Source: Desulfobacca acetoxidans | Lineage (GTDB): Bacteria > Desulfobacterota > Desulfobaccia > Desulfobaccales > 0-14-0-80-60-11 | Length of the DNA stretch: 8,715 bases | Assembly (NCBI GenBank): GCA_020723225.1 | Contig: DYJG01000080.1 | Span: forward strand, 1-8,715 | Direction: 5' to 3' | Shown: positions 1 to 7,509 of the stretch, one piece after another | Layout: each line of letters begins with the position of its first letter | Position numbering within the stretch: position 1 is the first letter of the stretch | The notes under the pieces: generated by a model | Told to the model about the DNA's origin: nothing | What the model saw: the letters and a program-made list of their open reading frames with translations, nothing else | Database searches by the model: none | Program-made: the position numbers and the translations under genes

Positions 1-705
1 GAGCGCATCATCCGGGCCTCCAGCAACGAGGGGGACGTGGTCCTGGACCCCTTCTGCGGTTGCGGCACTGCGCTCATCGCCGCGGAGAGGTTAAAGCGCC
101 GCTGGCTGGGCATCGACATCACCCACCTGGCCATCACCCTGATCAAGAACCGGCTCCACGACACCTTCGGCCCGGAGCTGGCCCCTTACGAGGTCATCGG
201 CGAGCCCGCGGATTTGCCCAGCGCCCAGGCCCTGGCGGAGGTCAACCGCCACCAGTTCGAGTATTGGGCCTTAGGCCTGGTGGACGCCCGCCCCGGCCAG
301 GACAAGAAAAAGGGCGCGGACTCCGGGGTGGACGGCATCATCAATTTCCAGGACGACAACAGCGGCATCTATAAAAAAGTAGTGCTCCAGGTGAAGTCCG
401 GCCACGTCGCGGCCGCTCAAGTGCGGGACCTGAAGGGCGTGCGGGAGCGGGAAAAGGCGCCCATCGCCGCGCTTTTAACTCTCAAGCCTCCAACCCGGCC
501 CATGAAAGAAGAGGCCGCGGCCGCGGGTTTTTACGAGCCTGAGCACTTCCCCGGCCACCGCTATCCCCGGCTGCAAATCCTGACCATCGCCGAGTTGCTG
601 GCCGGGCGCACTCTGGAATACCCCCGGTTCGCGCCCTCCGGCACCTTCAAAAAGGCCGCCCGCCGGGGCCGGGACCCGGGGGAGAACCAGGAATCGCTGT
701 TGTGA
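1..705 (+). CDS. DNA methyltransferase C-terminal part fused to an Mrr-like nuclease domain (5' partial)
   Basis: The frame is open from the first base, so the start is outside the window; 234 residues are visible. Residues 16-23 (DPFCGCGT) match the AdoMet-binding motif I of N6-adenine/N4-cytosine DNA methyltransferases. Motif I lies near the C-terminus of the methylase part, so the catalytic (D/S/N)PPY motif should lie upstream, as in the permuted beta-class order. After residue ~90 comes a second domain with GVDG (D111) and LQVKSG (Q130, K132), resembling the D...QxK active site of Mrr-type PD-(D/E)XK nucleases, followed by a conserved-looking 'RDLKGV.EREKAPIA' and 'PTRPMKEEAAAAGFY' region. 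Proteins of this layout are commonly annotated as site-specific DNA methyltransferases, and the role of the tail is unsettled. It may be a solitary methylase or a single-chain restriction-modification enzyme. It has no evident functional link to the LPS genes downstream. Confidence 0.82.
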   Translation, partial: ERIIRASSNEGDVVLDPFCGCGTALIAAERLKRRWLGIDITHLAITLIKNRLHDTFGPELAPYEVIGEPADLPSAQALAEVNRHQFEYWALGLVDARPGQDKKKGADSGVDGIINFQDDNSGIYKKVVLQVKSGHVAAAQVRDLKGVREREKAPIAALLTLKPPTRPMKEEAAAAGFYEPEHFPGHRYPRLQILTIAELLAGRTLEYPRFAPSGTFKKAARRGRDPGENQESLL

Positions 706-724
706 CCCCCCCTCCCTCCTGACT

Positions 725-851
725 CGTTCCCAAGCTTTGCTTGGGAACGCACTTGGCTGCGAAGCTGGGCTTCGCCACCCTTGCTTCATCGGAGGCGTTG
801 AAGAAGCAGAGCTTCTTAAGCAAGCGGGTTCCCAAGCAAAGCTTGGGAACC
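725..851. repeat. Composite element of four short-loop hairpins
   Basis: Four perfect stems, each with a 3-nt loop, occur in a row. They are 725-735/739-749 (CGTTCCCAAGC, loop TTT), 759-765/769-775 (GCGAAGC, loop TGG), 801-807/811-817 (AAGAAGC, loop AGA) and 827-837/841-851 (GGTTCCCAAGC, loop AAA). The first and last are near-identical and, judged by their loops, inverted copies of each other, so they bound the element. All stems end in AAGC before the loop and GCTT after it. A related element lies at 4817-4881. This looks like a REP/MITE-like mobile palindrome family. No T-tract follows, so it is not a classical terminator. Confidence 0.8.
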
Positions 852-860
852 AGAAGAAAG

Positions 861-888
861 ACGCAAAGGCGCAAAGTAAGGCGCAAAA
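861..888 (+). repeat. Short GCGCAAAG-type direct repeat
   Basis: Three 8-bp units are seen: ACGCAAAG at 861-868, GCGCAAAG at 869-876 and, after a TAAG spacer, GCGCAAAA at 881-888. Similar A-rich GCGCAAAG strings are common interspersed repeats in bacterial genomes. It lies directly between the hairpin element and the heptamer array. Confidence 0.5.
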
Positions 889-931
889 TTTCGAAAAGGG
901 CCGGCACAGAGGCCCGCCCCACCATTAATAA

Positions 932-1029
932 AACCGAAGACCCAAGACCAAAGACCACAGACCAAAGACCCAAGACCGAAGACCAAAGACCAAGAACCGA
1001 AAACAGAAAACAGCAAACAGAAAACCGTC
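932..1029 (+). repeat. Heptanucleotide tandem array, (G/A)ACCNAA-type, 14 units
   Basis: Fourteen consecutive 7-bp units can be laid out without gaps. They begin AACCGAA, GACCCAA, GACCAAA, GACCACA, GACCAAA and drift at the 3' end to AACAGAA, AACAGCA, AACAGAA, AACCGTC. The array ends five bases before the kdtA ATG and takes the place where a Shine-Dalgarno sequence would be expected. The same unit family recurs inside the heptosyltransferase II domain at 6654-6688. Such arrays resemble the short tandemly repeated heptanucleotide (STRR) sequences known from filamentous cyanobacteria. Confidence 0.88.
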
Positions 1030-1034
1030 TTTTA

Positions 1035-2342
1035 ATGATCCCTTTCTACAAAACCGCGTCCATCCTCTTCGGCCTCCTGGGCTGGCCTTATTTTTACTGG
1101 CACCTGAAGCGCCGGGGCCGGGGGGAGAGTTTTCTGCCCCGCCTAGGCCTGTGTTTGCCCCCCCCTCCCCCGCCCGGCAGCCCCCGCATCTGGCTGCACG
1201 GGGTGTCGGTGGGCGAGATTCTGGCCGCAGCGCCCCTGGTCCGGGAACTGAAAAATCTTCTCCCCCAGGCCTCGCTCATCGTCACTACCGGCACGGAGAC
1301 CGGCCAGGCCGTGGCCCGGAAAAGCTTCCCTCCTTTGGGCGCGCAGGTTTGCTACTTCCCCCTGGACATTCCCTGGGCCGTATCCCGCTATTTGCGCCAT
1401 TTCCGGCCCCAGGTCTTTGTAACTCTGGAGTCGGAGCTCTGGCCCAATTTCCTGAGCCAGGCTCATAAAGCAGGCGTGCGCCTGGCCCTGGTCAACGGCC
1501 GCGTGTCCGATAAAACCTTCAGGAGATATCTTAAATATAGGCGATATATAATTGATATATTGGAGAATATAGAGCTATTCGCCGCCGGTTCCCCCCAGGA
1601 TTACGAGCGCTACCAGGCATTAGGCATCACCCCCGGGAAACTTCATCTCACCGGCAATCTCAAGATCGACCGGCTGCTGCAATCCCGGGAACCGGTAAAA
1701 GTCTCGGAATTCCGTCAACTTCTGCAATTGCCTGAGGAATCTGCGGACCGGCTTCCCGTCTTCCTGGCCGCGTCCACCCACCCCGGGGAAGAAGACGTGG
1801 TCCTGGAGACCTATCAAGCCTTAAGGTCCCCCTACCCTGCCCTCCTGCTCCTGCTGGCGCCCCGCCATCCGGAGCGGGCCCCGGAACTGGGCCGGCTGCT
1901 GAAACAATTTCATCTCCAGTTCCACTTATTCAGCAGCCTGAAGTCCGGCAATGAAACCCGCGTTCACCCCGTAGTCATTATCGACACCATCGGCGACCTC
2001 TTTTCCCTCTACGGCCTGGCGAACGCGGCCTTTGTGGGCGGCAGCCTGGCGGACCACGGCGGCCAGAACATCCTGGAGCCCGCGGCCTGGGGCCTGGCCC
2101 CCATCTACGGCCCCCATCTCCAAAACTTCCGTTGGGCGCAAAATATCCTGGAAGAAGCCGGGGCCGGGATCATGATCAAGAACGTTCCCACCCTGACCGC
2201 GGCCCTGCGCCGCCTCCTGGACCGCCCGGAAGAGCGCCGCGCCCTGGGGGAACGGGCCCGGGCCGCGCTCACCCCCCACCAGGGCGCAGCCCGCCGCCAA
2301 GCGGAGCTGATTGTGCAGTTAGCCGTAAGCAGTGAGCAGTAA
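1035..2342 (+). CDS. kdtA: 3-deoxy-D-manno-octulosonic acid (Kdo) transferase
   Basis: This GT30-family enzyme (also waaA) transfers Kdo from CMP-Kdo to the lipid A precursor at the cytoplasmic face of the inner membrane. The 435-residue product is close to the usual ~425. It has an N-terminal membrane anchor (residues ~5-22), HGVSVGE with the likely catalytic Glu at 61, TTGTETG at 84-90, ESELWPN at 132-138, NGRVSD at 154-159, GNLKID at 207-212, ASTHPGEED at 245-253 and GGQNILEPA at 342-350. I chose ATG 1035 because homology begins there; the same frame runs on upstream but encodes only translated repeats. No clear ribosome binding site is visible, since a heptamer array ends five bases before the start. 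The stop codon lies inside a second heptamer array, which also encodes the last residues (VSSEQ). A proline run at residues 42-47 is coded by C8-T-C5. Codons 163-181 form an AT-rich, rare-codon patch. Confidence 0.95.
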   Translation: MIPFYKTASILFGLLGWPYFYWHLKRRGRGESFLPRLGLCLPPPPPPGSPRIWLHGVSVGEILAAAPLVRELKNLLPQASLIVTTGTETGQAVARKSFPPLGAQVCYFPLDIPWAVSRYLRHFRPQVFVTLESELWPNFLSQAHKAGVRLALVNGRVSDKTFRRYLKYRRYIIDILENIELFAAGSPQDYERYQALGITPGKLHLTGNLKIDRLLQSREPVKVSEFRQLLQLPEESADRLPVFLAASTHPGEEDVVLETYQALRSPYPALLLLLAPRHPERAPELGRLLKQFHLQFHLFSSLKSGNETRVHPVVIIDTIGDLFSLYGLANAAFVGGSLADHGGQNILEPAAWGLAPIYGPHLQNFRWAQNILEEAGAGIMIKNVPTLTAALRRLLDRPEERRALGERARAALTPHQGAARRQAELIVQLAVSSEQ

Positions 2343-2380
2343 GCAGTAAGCAGTAAACAGTAAGCAGTAAGCAGTGAGCC
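2325..2380 (+). repeat. Heptanucleotide tandem array, GTAAGCA-type, 8 units
   Basis: Eight gapless 7-bp units occur: GTAAGCA, GTGAGCA, GTAAGCA, GTAAGCA, GTAAACA, GTAAGCA, GTAAGCA and GTGAGCC. The kdtA stop codon (TAA at 2340-2342) lies in the third unit, so the array overlaps the end of the coding region. The unit is unrelated to that of the array upstream of kdtA. Confidence 0.9.
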
Positions 2381-2385
2381 GATAT

Positions 2386-2458
2386 TTCTCTGCGCTCTCT
2401 GCGTCTCTGCGGTTAATTTACTAATTATTTACCGCAGAGACGCAGAGGACGCAGAGAG
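2386..2458. repeat. Long inverted repeat (CTCTGCG / CGCAGAG family)
   Basis: The arms at 2386-2413 and 2431-2458 are 28 nt each, match at 25 positions by eye, and are separated by a 17-nt AT-rich loop. The inner arm TCTGCGTCTCTGCGGT is matched exactly. Strings such as CGCAGAGACGCAGAG are a frequent interspersed repeat in bacterial genomes. A transcript reading out of kdtA could fold into a strong hairpin here, but no U-tract follows, so a terminator role is only possible. It separates kdtA from msbA. Confidence 0.8.
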
Positions 2459-2520
2459 AGTGGAAAATTTCCGTCAAATAGGATATATATTGAGAAAATA
2501 AAGGAAATTTCTTGCTCTGA

Positions 2521-4332
<1,812 letters not shown>

Positions 4333-4339
4333 TAGGCCC

Positions 4340-4777
4340 ATGACCCTGCTCAGCAAAATCATCCTTTATACTGACCTGATCTTGATGGGTTTATTGGGGA
4401 TCGTAATCTGGGGCTGGCAACTGCTGGTTCTGTGTGGTCGAGCCATGAAGAACCCTGACGGCAGCGTGGATGATTGGCATGAACAAAAGATTTTATACGG
4501 TATGGCCCTGGCGGATCTGACCATAGCCGTGCCGGTGACCTTAAGCGGCATCATCCTCATCTTTTGGGGATGGGGATTAGGGTATTATCTTACCGGGTTG
4601 GCGAGTTTTTGGTGGGTCTGGGCCAATGTGATGACTACCACCAACAGTTTGCGTTTTGAAAAACCCCGAATTACCTTTGTCTGGTTTGTTACCTTCCCCT
4701 TGGGCGCGGTTTTAGGGGCAATCTATATTATCTGGTCCATCGTCCATTTTGAGGAGATATTCCGGAAATTATATTGA
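4340..4777 (+). CDS. Small four-helix membrane protein of unknown function
   Basis: I do not recognise this 145-residue protein. Hydrophobic segments at about 7-31, 51-77, 80-98 and 111-135 suggest four membrane helices, with a polar loop NPDGSVDDWHEQ (38-49) between the first two and a short basic loop (105-110) before the last. There is no signal peptide or enzyme motif. The ATG lies seven bases after the msbA stop, with only a weak AGG upstream, so it is probably translated together with msbA and made in the same membrane. GC is about 50% in sampled stretches, clearly lower than the genes on either side, partly because of its hydrophobic, Trp/Phe/Ile-rich content. A role in lipid A export or modification is suggested only by position. 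Confidence 0.78.
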   Translation: MTLLSKIILYTDLILMGLLGIVIWGWQLLVLCGRAMKNPDGSVDDWHEQKILYGMALADLTIAVPVTLSGIILIFWGWGLGYYLTGLASFWWVWANVMTTTNSLRFEKPRITFVWFVTFPLGAVLGAIYIIWSIVHFEEIFRKLY

Positions 4778-4816
4778 TATGCCAAGATATTCGGGACATG
4801 CACTTATCTGTTATCT

Positions 4817-4881
4817 CGTTCCCAAGCTCCGCTTGGGAACGCAAATTTTTGGCCGAAGCTCTGCTTCGGCAACGTTGGGAA
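4817..4881. repeat. Second copy of the GTTCCCAAGC hairpin family
   Basis: It has a perfect 11-bp stem at 4817-4827/4831-4841 (CGTTCCCAAGC, loop TCC), then an 8-bp stem at 4852-4859/4863-4870 (GCCGAAGC, loop TCT), and ends with TTGGGAA (4875-4881), which complements TTCCCAA in the first stem. It is a shorter, partly decayed relative of the element at 725-851, with the same AAGC-NNN-GCTT design. Confidence 0.8.
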
Positions 4882-4958
4882 ATGCTATCTCCTTGGAATT
4901 ATGGAAATAATAACTGATCCATAGGCTCACCCGTATACCAGGAAAAGCGCGTAGGGTA

Positions 4959-5002
4959 GGCGTCTCTCCCGCCACAGTACCGCACAGGCGAGACGCCTGT
5001 GC
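4959..5002. repeat. GC-rich inverted repeat with two alternative hairpins
   Basis: GCACAGGCG (4982-4990) and CGCCTGTGC (4994-5002) form a perfect 9-bp stem with an AGA loop. GGCGTCTC (4959-4966) can pair instead with GAGACGCC (4990-4997), which overlaps that stem. The sequence resembles the dispersed 'GGCACAGGCGTCTCGCCTGTGCC' type of repeat seen in many genomes. The alternative pairing is reminiscent of a regulatory switch, but the repeat family is the simpler explanation. Confidence 0.65.
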
Positions 5003-5064
5003 CACCAGGTCACCGGAACTTTTCAGAGCAATGAAAAAGACACCATCAAACATTTAAATGAAAC

Positions 5065-7461
5065 ATGCGCGTCTCCCTGCAAAACCTCTTTGACCGTCTC
5101 CAGGACCAGGAAAGGGCCCCTACCCCCGGTTGGCTTCTAAAGACCCTGGCTGCATCCCTGGCGGGTTTTTACGGTCTGGGAGCAAGAACCCGCCGGGCGC
5201 TTTATACCCAAGGCTGGCTAAAGTCTAAGCGACTTCCCGCGCCGGTCATCAGCATTGGCAACCTCACCGTGGGGGGCACCGGGAAGACGCCCATGACCGC
5301 CTGCCTGGCCCGGCTTTTTCAGGGGCAGGGCTATAAAATCGCCATTCTCAGCCGGGGCTACGGGGGGACGGCCAAGGGCGTGACCCGCATCTCCGATGGT
5401 AAGCAAATTTACGCCCGGCCCCCGGCCGCGGGAGAAGAAGCCTACTGGCTGGCCCGGACCCTGCCCGGCGTCGGCGTCTATACCGCGCCGGAACGCCATG
5501 CCGCGGGCCTGGCCGCCTGGCGGGAGATGACGCCGAACCTTTTCCTCCTGGACGACGGCTTCCAGCATTTCCAACTGCACCGGGACCTGGACGTGGTCCT
5601 CCTGGACGCGGACGCGCCCTTCGGCAACGGTTATCTGTTGCCCCGGGGCCCTTTAAGGGAGCCGCTGGCCGCGCTGGCCGCGGCCCGGGTGCTGGTGCTG
5701 ACCCGCTACCGGCCCGAAAAGCACCGGGACCGGCTGGAGTCTTTGCAAACAAGGTTTCCCGGAAAAACCATCCTCACCGCGGCCATCATGCCCACCAGAG
5801 TTTTTGTTTTTCCGGAAGAGCAGGAAATGCCTTTGCAAGGTTTGCGTCAACAAAACCTTTTTGCCTTCGCGGGCCTGGCCCGGCCCCGGGTCTTTTATGA
5901 CACCCTCCGGGACCTGGGGGTGAATCTCACGGGCTGCCGGGACTTCCCGGACCACCATCCTTTCAGCGCCCATGACCTGGACTTCCTGGCAACCGAAGCC
6001 CGATCCCTGGGCGCCGCGGGCCTGATCACCACCGCCAAGGACTGGGCCAGGCTGGGAGAAAAATGGGATTATTCTCTGCCTCTCCGGGTCCTGGAGGTGG
6101 AGGCGCAACTGGACGCGGGTGGAGAGGAGGCAATATTACAGATTTTAGGGGAGGCGTCCGAGCGGGGCCATGTTTCCCTACGGGCTGTCGGCGATGATGT
6201 CACCAAGATTTCCGAAAACCTTCCTTTAAGTCCCCCTTTTTTAAAGGGGGATTTAGGGGGATTTTCCGGCGCCAACACCCCCCGAGACTCTTCGTCGTCG
6301 TCGGCGGCTCAGAATGACAGAAAAGAATCCTTGTCCTATCCCCTCCCCCCGGAAGTCCAACAACGTTTCCAGGAACTGCAAGTGCGGGGGAGATGGCAGG
6401 GCGCCCCGGCCTCCGTGGAGCGCGTCCTGGTCCGGGCCCCCAACTGGGTGGGTGACGCGGTCATGGGCCTGCCAACTTTAGCCGGTGTGCATGCCCTGTT
6501 CCCCCAGGCGCGAATCACGGTCCTCGCCGCGCCCCGGGTGGCCCCGCTCTTCGCGGGCCAACCCGGAGTGTCTGAAGTGTTAGTCTATCCTTCCGGCCTC
6601 GCTAAATGGCGCACGCTCTGGCAGTTGCGTCGGTCAAAAGGCATTTGCCGAATTACCGAAGACCGAAGACCAAAGACCGAAGACCATTCTTTCGACCTCG
6701 CCTTGGCCCTCCCCAACTCCTGGGAGGCCGCCCTAAACCTCTGGCTGGCCGGGGCAAAAGCCCGCCTGGGCTACGACACCCAGGGCCGGGGGCCGCTGCT
6801 CAACATGGCCGTTTCCGGAGTAGACCGCCTGGCGGGGCTGCACACGGTCTATTACCTTCTGGGGGTGCTCCAGGGGCTGGGGGGGGTGAAATCCTTTGTT
6901 CCGCCCCGGCTCTACCTCCGGGATGAAGAAGTCAGGGCTGCGGGCGAATTATTAATGAGCGAACCCGGGGCCGGCCCCTGGGTGGGCTTAAGCCCGGGCG
7001 CGGCCTTCGGCCCGGCCAAACGCTGGCCGCCGGAGCGCTTCGCGGCCTTGGGCGCGGAACTGCAAAAAGAGTTTGGGGTTCGCCTGGTCCTTTTGGGCGG
7101 ACCGGAAGACTGGCGCGCGGCCGCGGCGGTAAAATCGCAGCTCCCCGGGGCCTTGGACCTGGTGGGGAAGACCACCCTGCGCCAGGCCCTGGGCGTCCTG
7201 ACGCATCTTAAACTGCTAATCACCAATGATTCCGGGCTGATGCACGCGGCCGCGGCCTTGAGAACGCCTTTAGTGGCCATTTTCGGCTCCACGGACCCCG
7301 CGGCCACCGGGCCTTTTACGGACCGGGCTAAGGTGCTGCATCACCCCTTGCCGTGCAGCCCTTGCCTTGAGCGGACCTGTGACCGGGACTATCAGTGTCT
7401 GCTGGATATCAGCGTGGAGGAAGTGTTAGACGCTTCTCTGAGCTTATTGCAGGAAGCTTAA
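5065..7461 (+). CDS. Fused tetraacyldisaccharide 4'-kinase (LpxK) - lipopolysaccharide heptosyltransferase II (WaaF)
   Basis: One 798-residue frame joins two LPS enzymes. Residues ~20-365 are LpxK, which phosphorylates the lipid A precursor at the 4' position. It shows Walker A GNLTVGGTGKTP at 65-76, DDGFQH at 163-168, RGPLREP at 194-200, DHHPF at 296-300 and TTAKDWARL at 322-330. Residues ~451-798 are a GT9 heptosyltransferase II, which adds the second heptose: APNWVGDAVMGLP at 458-470, SPGAAFGPAKRWP at 643-655, NDSGLMHAAAA at 721-731 and the WaaF-type Cys cluster PCSPCLERTC at 763-772. Both enzymes act on the cytoplasmic face. These are normally separate proteins. The ~85-residue linker (366-450) is low-complexity and includes translated repeats. 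A 16-residue insert (527-542) in the WaaF domain comes from a heptamer array. GTG 6382, with AGGAA seven bases before it, could start WaaF separately. No strong ribosome binding site is seen for ATG 5065. Confidence 0.9.
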   Translation: MRVSLQNLFDRLQDQERAPTPGWLLKTLAASLAGFYGLGARTRRALYTQGWLKSKRLPAPVISIGNLTVGGTGKTPMTACLARLFQGQGYKIAILSRGYGGTAKGVTRISDGKQIYARPPAAGEEAYWLARTLPGVGVYTAPERHAAGLAAWREMTPNLFLLDDGFQHFQLHRDLDVVLLDADAPFGNGYLLPRGPLREPLAALAAARVLVLTRYRPEKHRDRLESLQTRFPGKTILTAAIMPTRVFVFPEEQEMPLQGLRQQNLFAFAGLARPRVFYDTLRDLGVNLTGCRDFPDHHPFSAHDLDFLATEARSLGAAGLITTAKDWARLGEKWDYSLPLRVLEVEAQLDAGGEEAILQILGEASERGHVSLRAVGDDVTKISENLPLSPPFLKGDLGGFSGANTPRDSSSSSAAQNDRKESLSYPLPPEVQQRFQELQVRGRWQGAPASVERVLVRAPNWVGDAVMGLPTLAGVHALFPQARITVLAAPRVAPLFAGQPGVSEVLVYPSGLAKWRTLWQLRRSKGICRITEDRRPKTEDHSFDLALALPNSWEAALNLWLAGAKARLGYDTQGRGPLLNMAVSGVDRLAGLHTVYYLLGVLQGLGGVKSFVPPRLYLRDEEVRAAGELLMSEPGAGPWVGLSPGAAFGPAKRWPPERFAALGAELQKEFGVRLVLLGGPEDWRAAAAVKSQLPGALDLVGKTTLRQALGVLTHLKLLITNDSGLMHAAAALRTPLVAIFGSTDPAATGPFTDRAKVLHHPLPCSPCLERTCDRDYQCLLDISVEEVLDASLSLLQEA
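6227..6255. repeat. In-frame hairpin repeat in the LpxK-WaaF linker
   Basis: TAAGTCCCCCTTT (6227-6239) and AAAGGGGGATTTA (6243-6255) form a 13-bp stem with one G-T wobble and a TTT loop; a second GGGGGATTT follows at 6256-6264. It is a well-known type of dispersed bacterial palindrome and is read here as the peptide PLSPPFLKGDLGGF. It lies between the two enzyme domains, where an insertion would be tolerated. A (TCG)4 run giving serines follows at 6292-6303. Confidence 0.8.
6382..6384 (+). promoter_or_regulatory. Candidate internal GTG start for the heptosyltransferase II half
   Basis: GTG 6382-6384 is in frame (codon 440), about 11 codons before the conserved start of the heptosyltransferase domain. 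AGGAA at 6371-6375 precedes it by six bases, a better ribosome binding site than that of most genes here. A second in-frame GTG at 6415 sits exactly at the domain boundary but has a poorer upstream site. If used, it would give a separate ~359-residue WaaF, close to the normal family size. Confidence 0.35.
6654..6688 (+). repeat. Intragenic heptamer array, GACCRAA-type, 5 units
   Basis: The units are TACCGAA, GACCGAA, GACCAAA, GACCGAA and GACCATT. This is the same family as the array upstream of kdtA. It is read in frame and encodes most of the insert ICRITEDRRPKTEDHS (residues 527-542), which interrupts the usual run from a basic helix into the FDLALALPNS strand of heptosyltransferases. Confidence 0.87.
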
Positions 7462-7509
7462 TAACCTGTTTACCGTTTTTAGAATTAAACTCCTGATGCT
7501 CAGTCCTTT

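Larger units (their letters stand above)
706..1034. other. Repeat-filled intergenic region between the methyltransferase and kdtA
   Basis: This 329-bp gap has no convincing gene. From left to right it holds a four-hairpin element (725-851), a short GCGCAAAG-type repeat (861-888), a non-repeat stretch with an AT-rich bit near 922-934, and a 14-unit heptamer array (932-1029) ending five bases before the kdtA start. The kdtA frame is open upstream to at least 741, but its translation there is only translated repeat and has no kinship to KdtA, so I treat it as non-coding. I see no clear promoter or ribosome binding site. Confidence 0.75.
4778..5064. other. Repeat-bearing intergenic region upstream of lpxK-waaF
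   Basis: This gap has no convincing gene. It holds a hairpin element (4817-4881), an unremarkable AT-richer stretch (about 4882-4958), a GC-rich inverted repeat (4959-5002) and then about 60 bases leading to the lpxK ATG. A minus-strand open frame crosses it, but its translation is made mostly of the repeats. No clear promoter or ribosome binding site is visible. Confidence 0.7.

Noticed and set aside
725..749. Rho-independent terminator after the methyltransferase
   Set aside because: The stem is perfect, but the sequence after it is not T-rich and the same hairpin recurs as a dispersed repeat.
647..973. Minus-strand open frame of 108 codons across the methylase end and repeats
   Set aside because: It overlaps a real gene on the opposite strand and otherwise encodes repeat translation (such as VPKQSLGTS).
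932..1029. CRISPR array
   Set aside because: The units are 7 bp and directly contiguous with no spacers; this is a simple tandem array.
741..1034. N-terminal extension of KdtA by 98 codons starting at TTG 741
   Set aside because: The translated extension consists of hairpin repeats and heptamer peptide with no KdtA similarity; family homology begins at MIPFYK (1035).
2468..2491. Promoter for msbA (TATATT at 2486-2491)
   Set aside because: The -10-like hexamer is plausible, but no -35 hexamer stands at proper spacing, and AT-rich leaders give such matches by chance.
4811..5053. Minus-strand open frame of 80 codons
   Set aside because: Its translation is largely the products of the two repeat elements, a typical spurious repeat frame.
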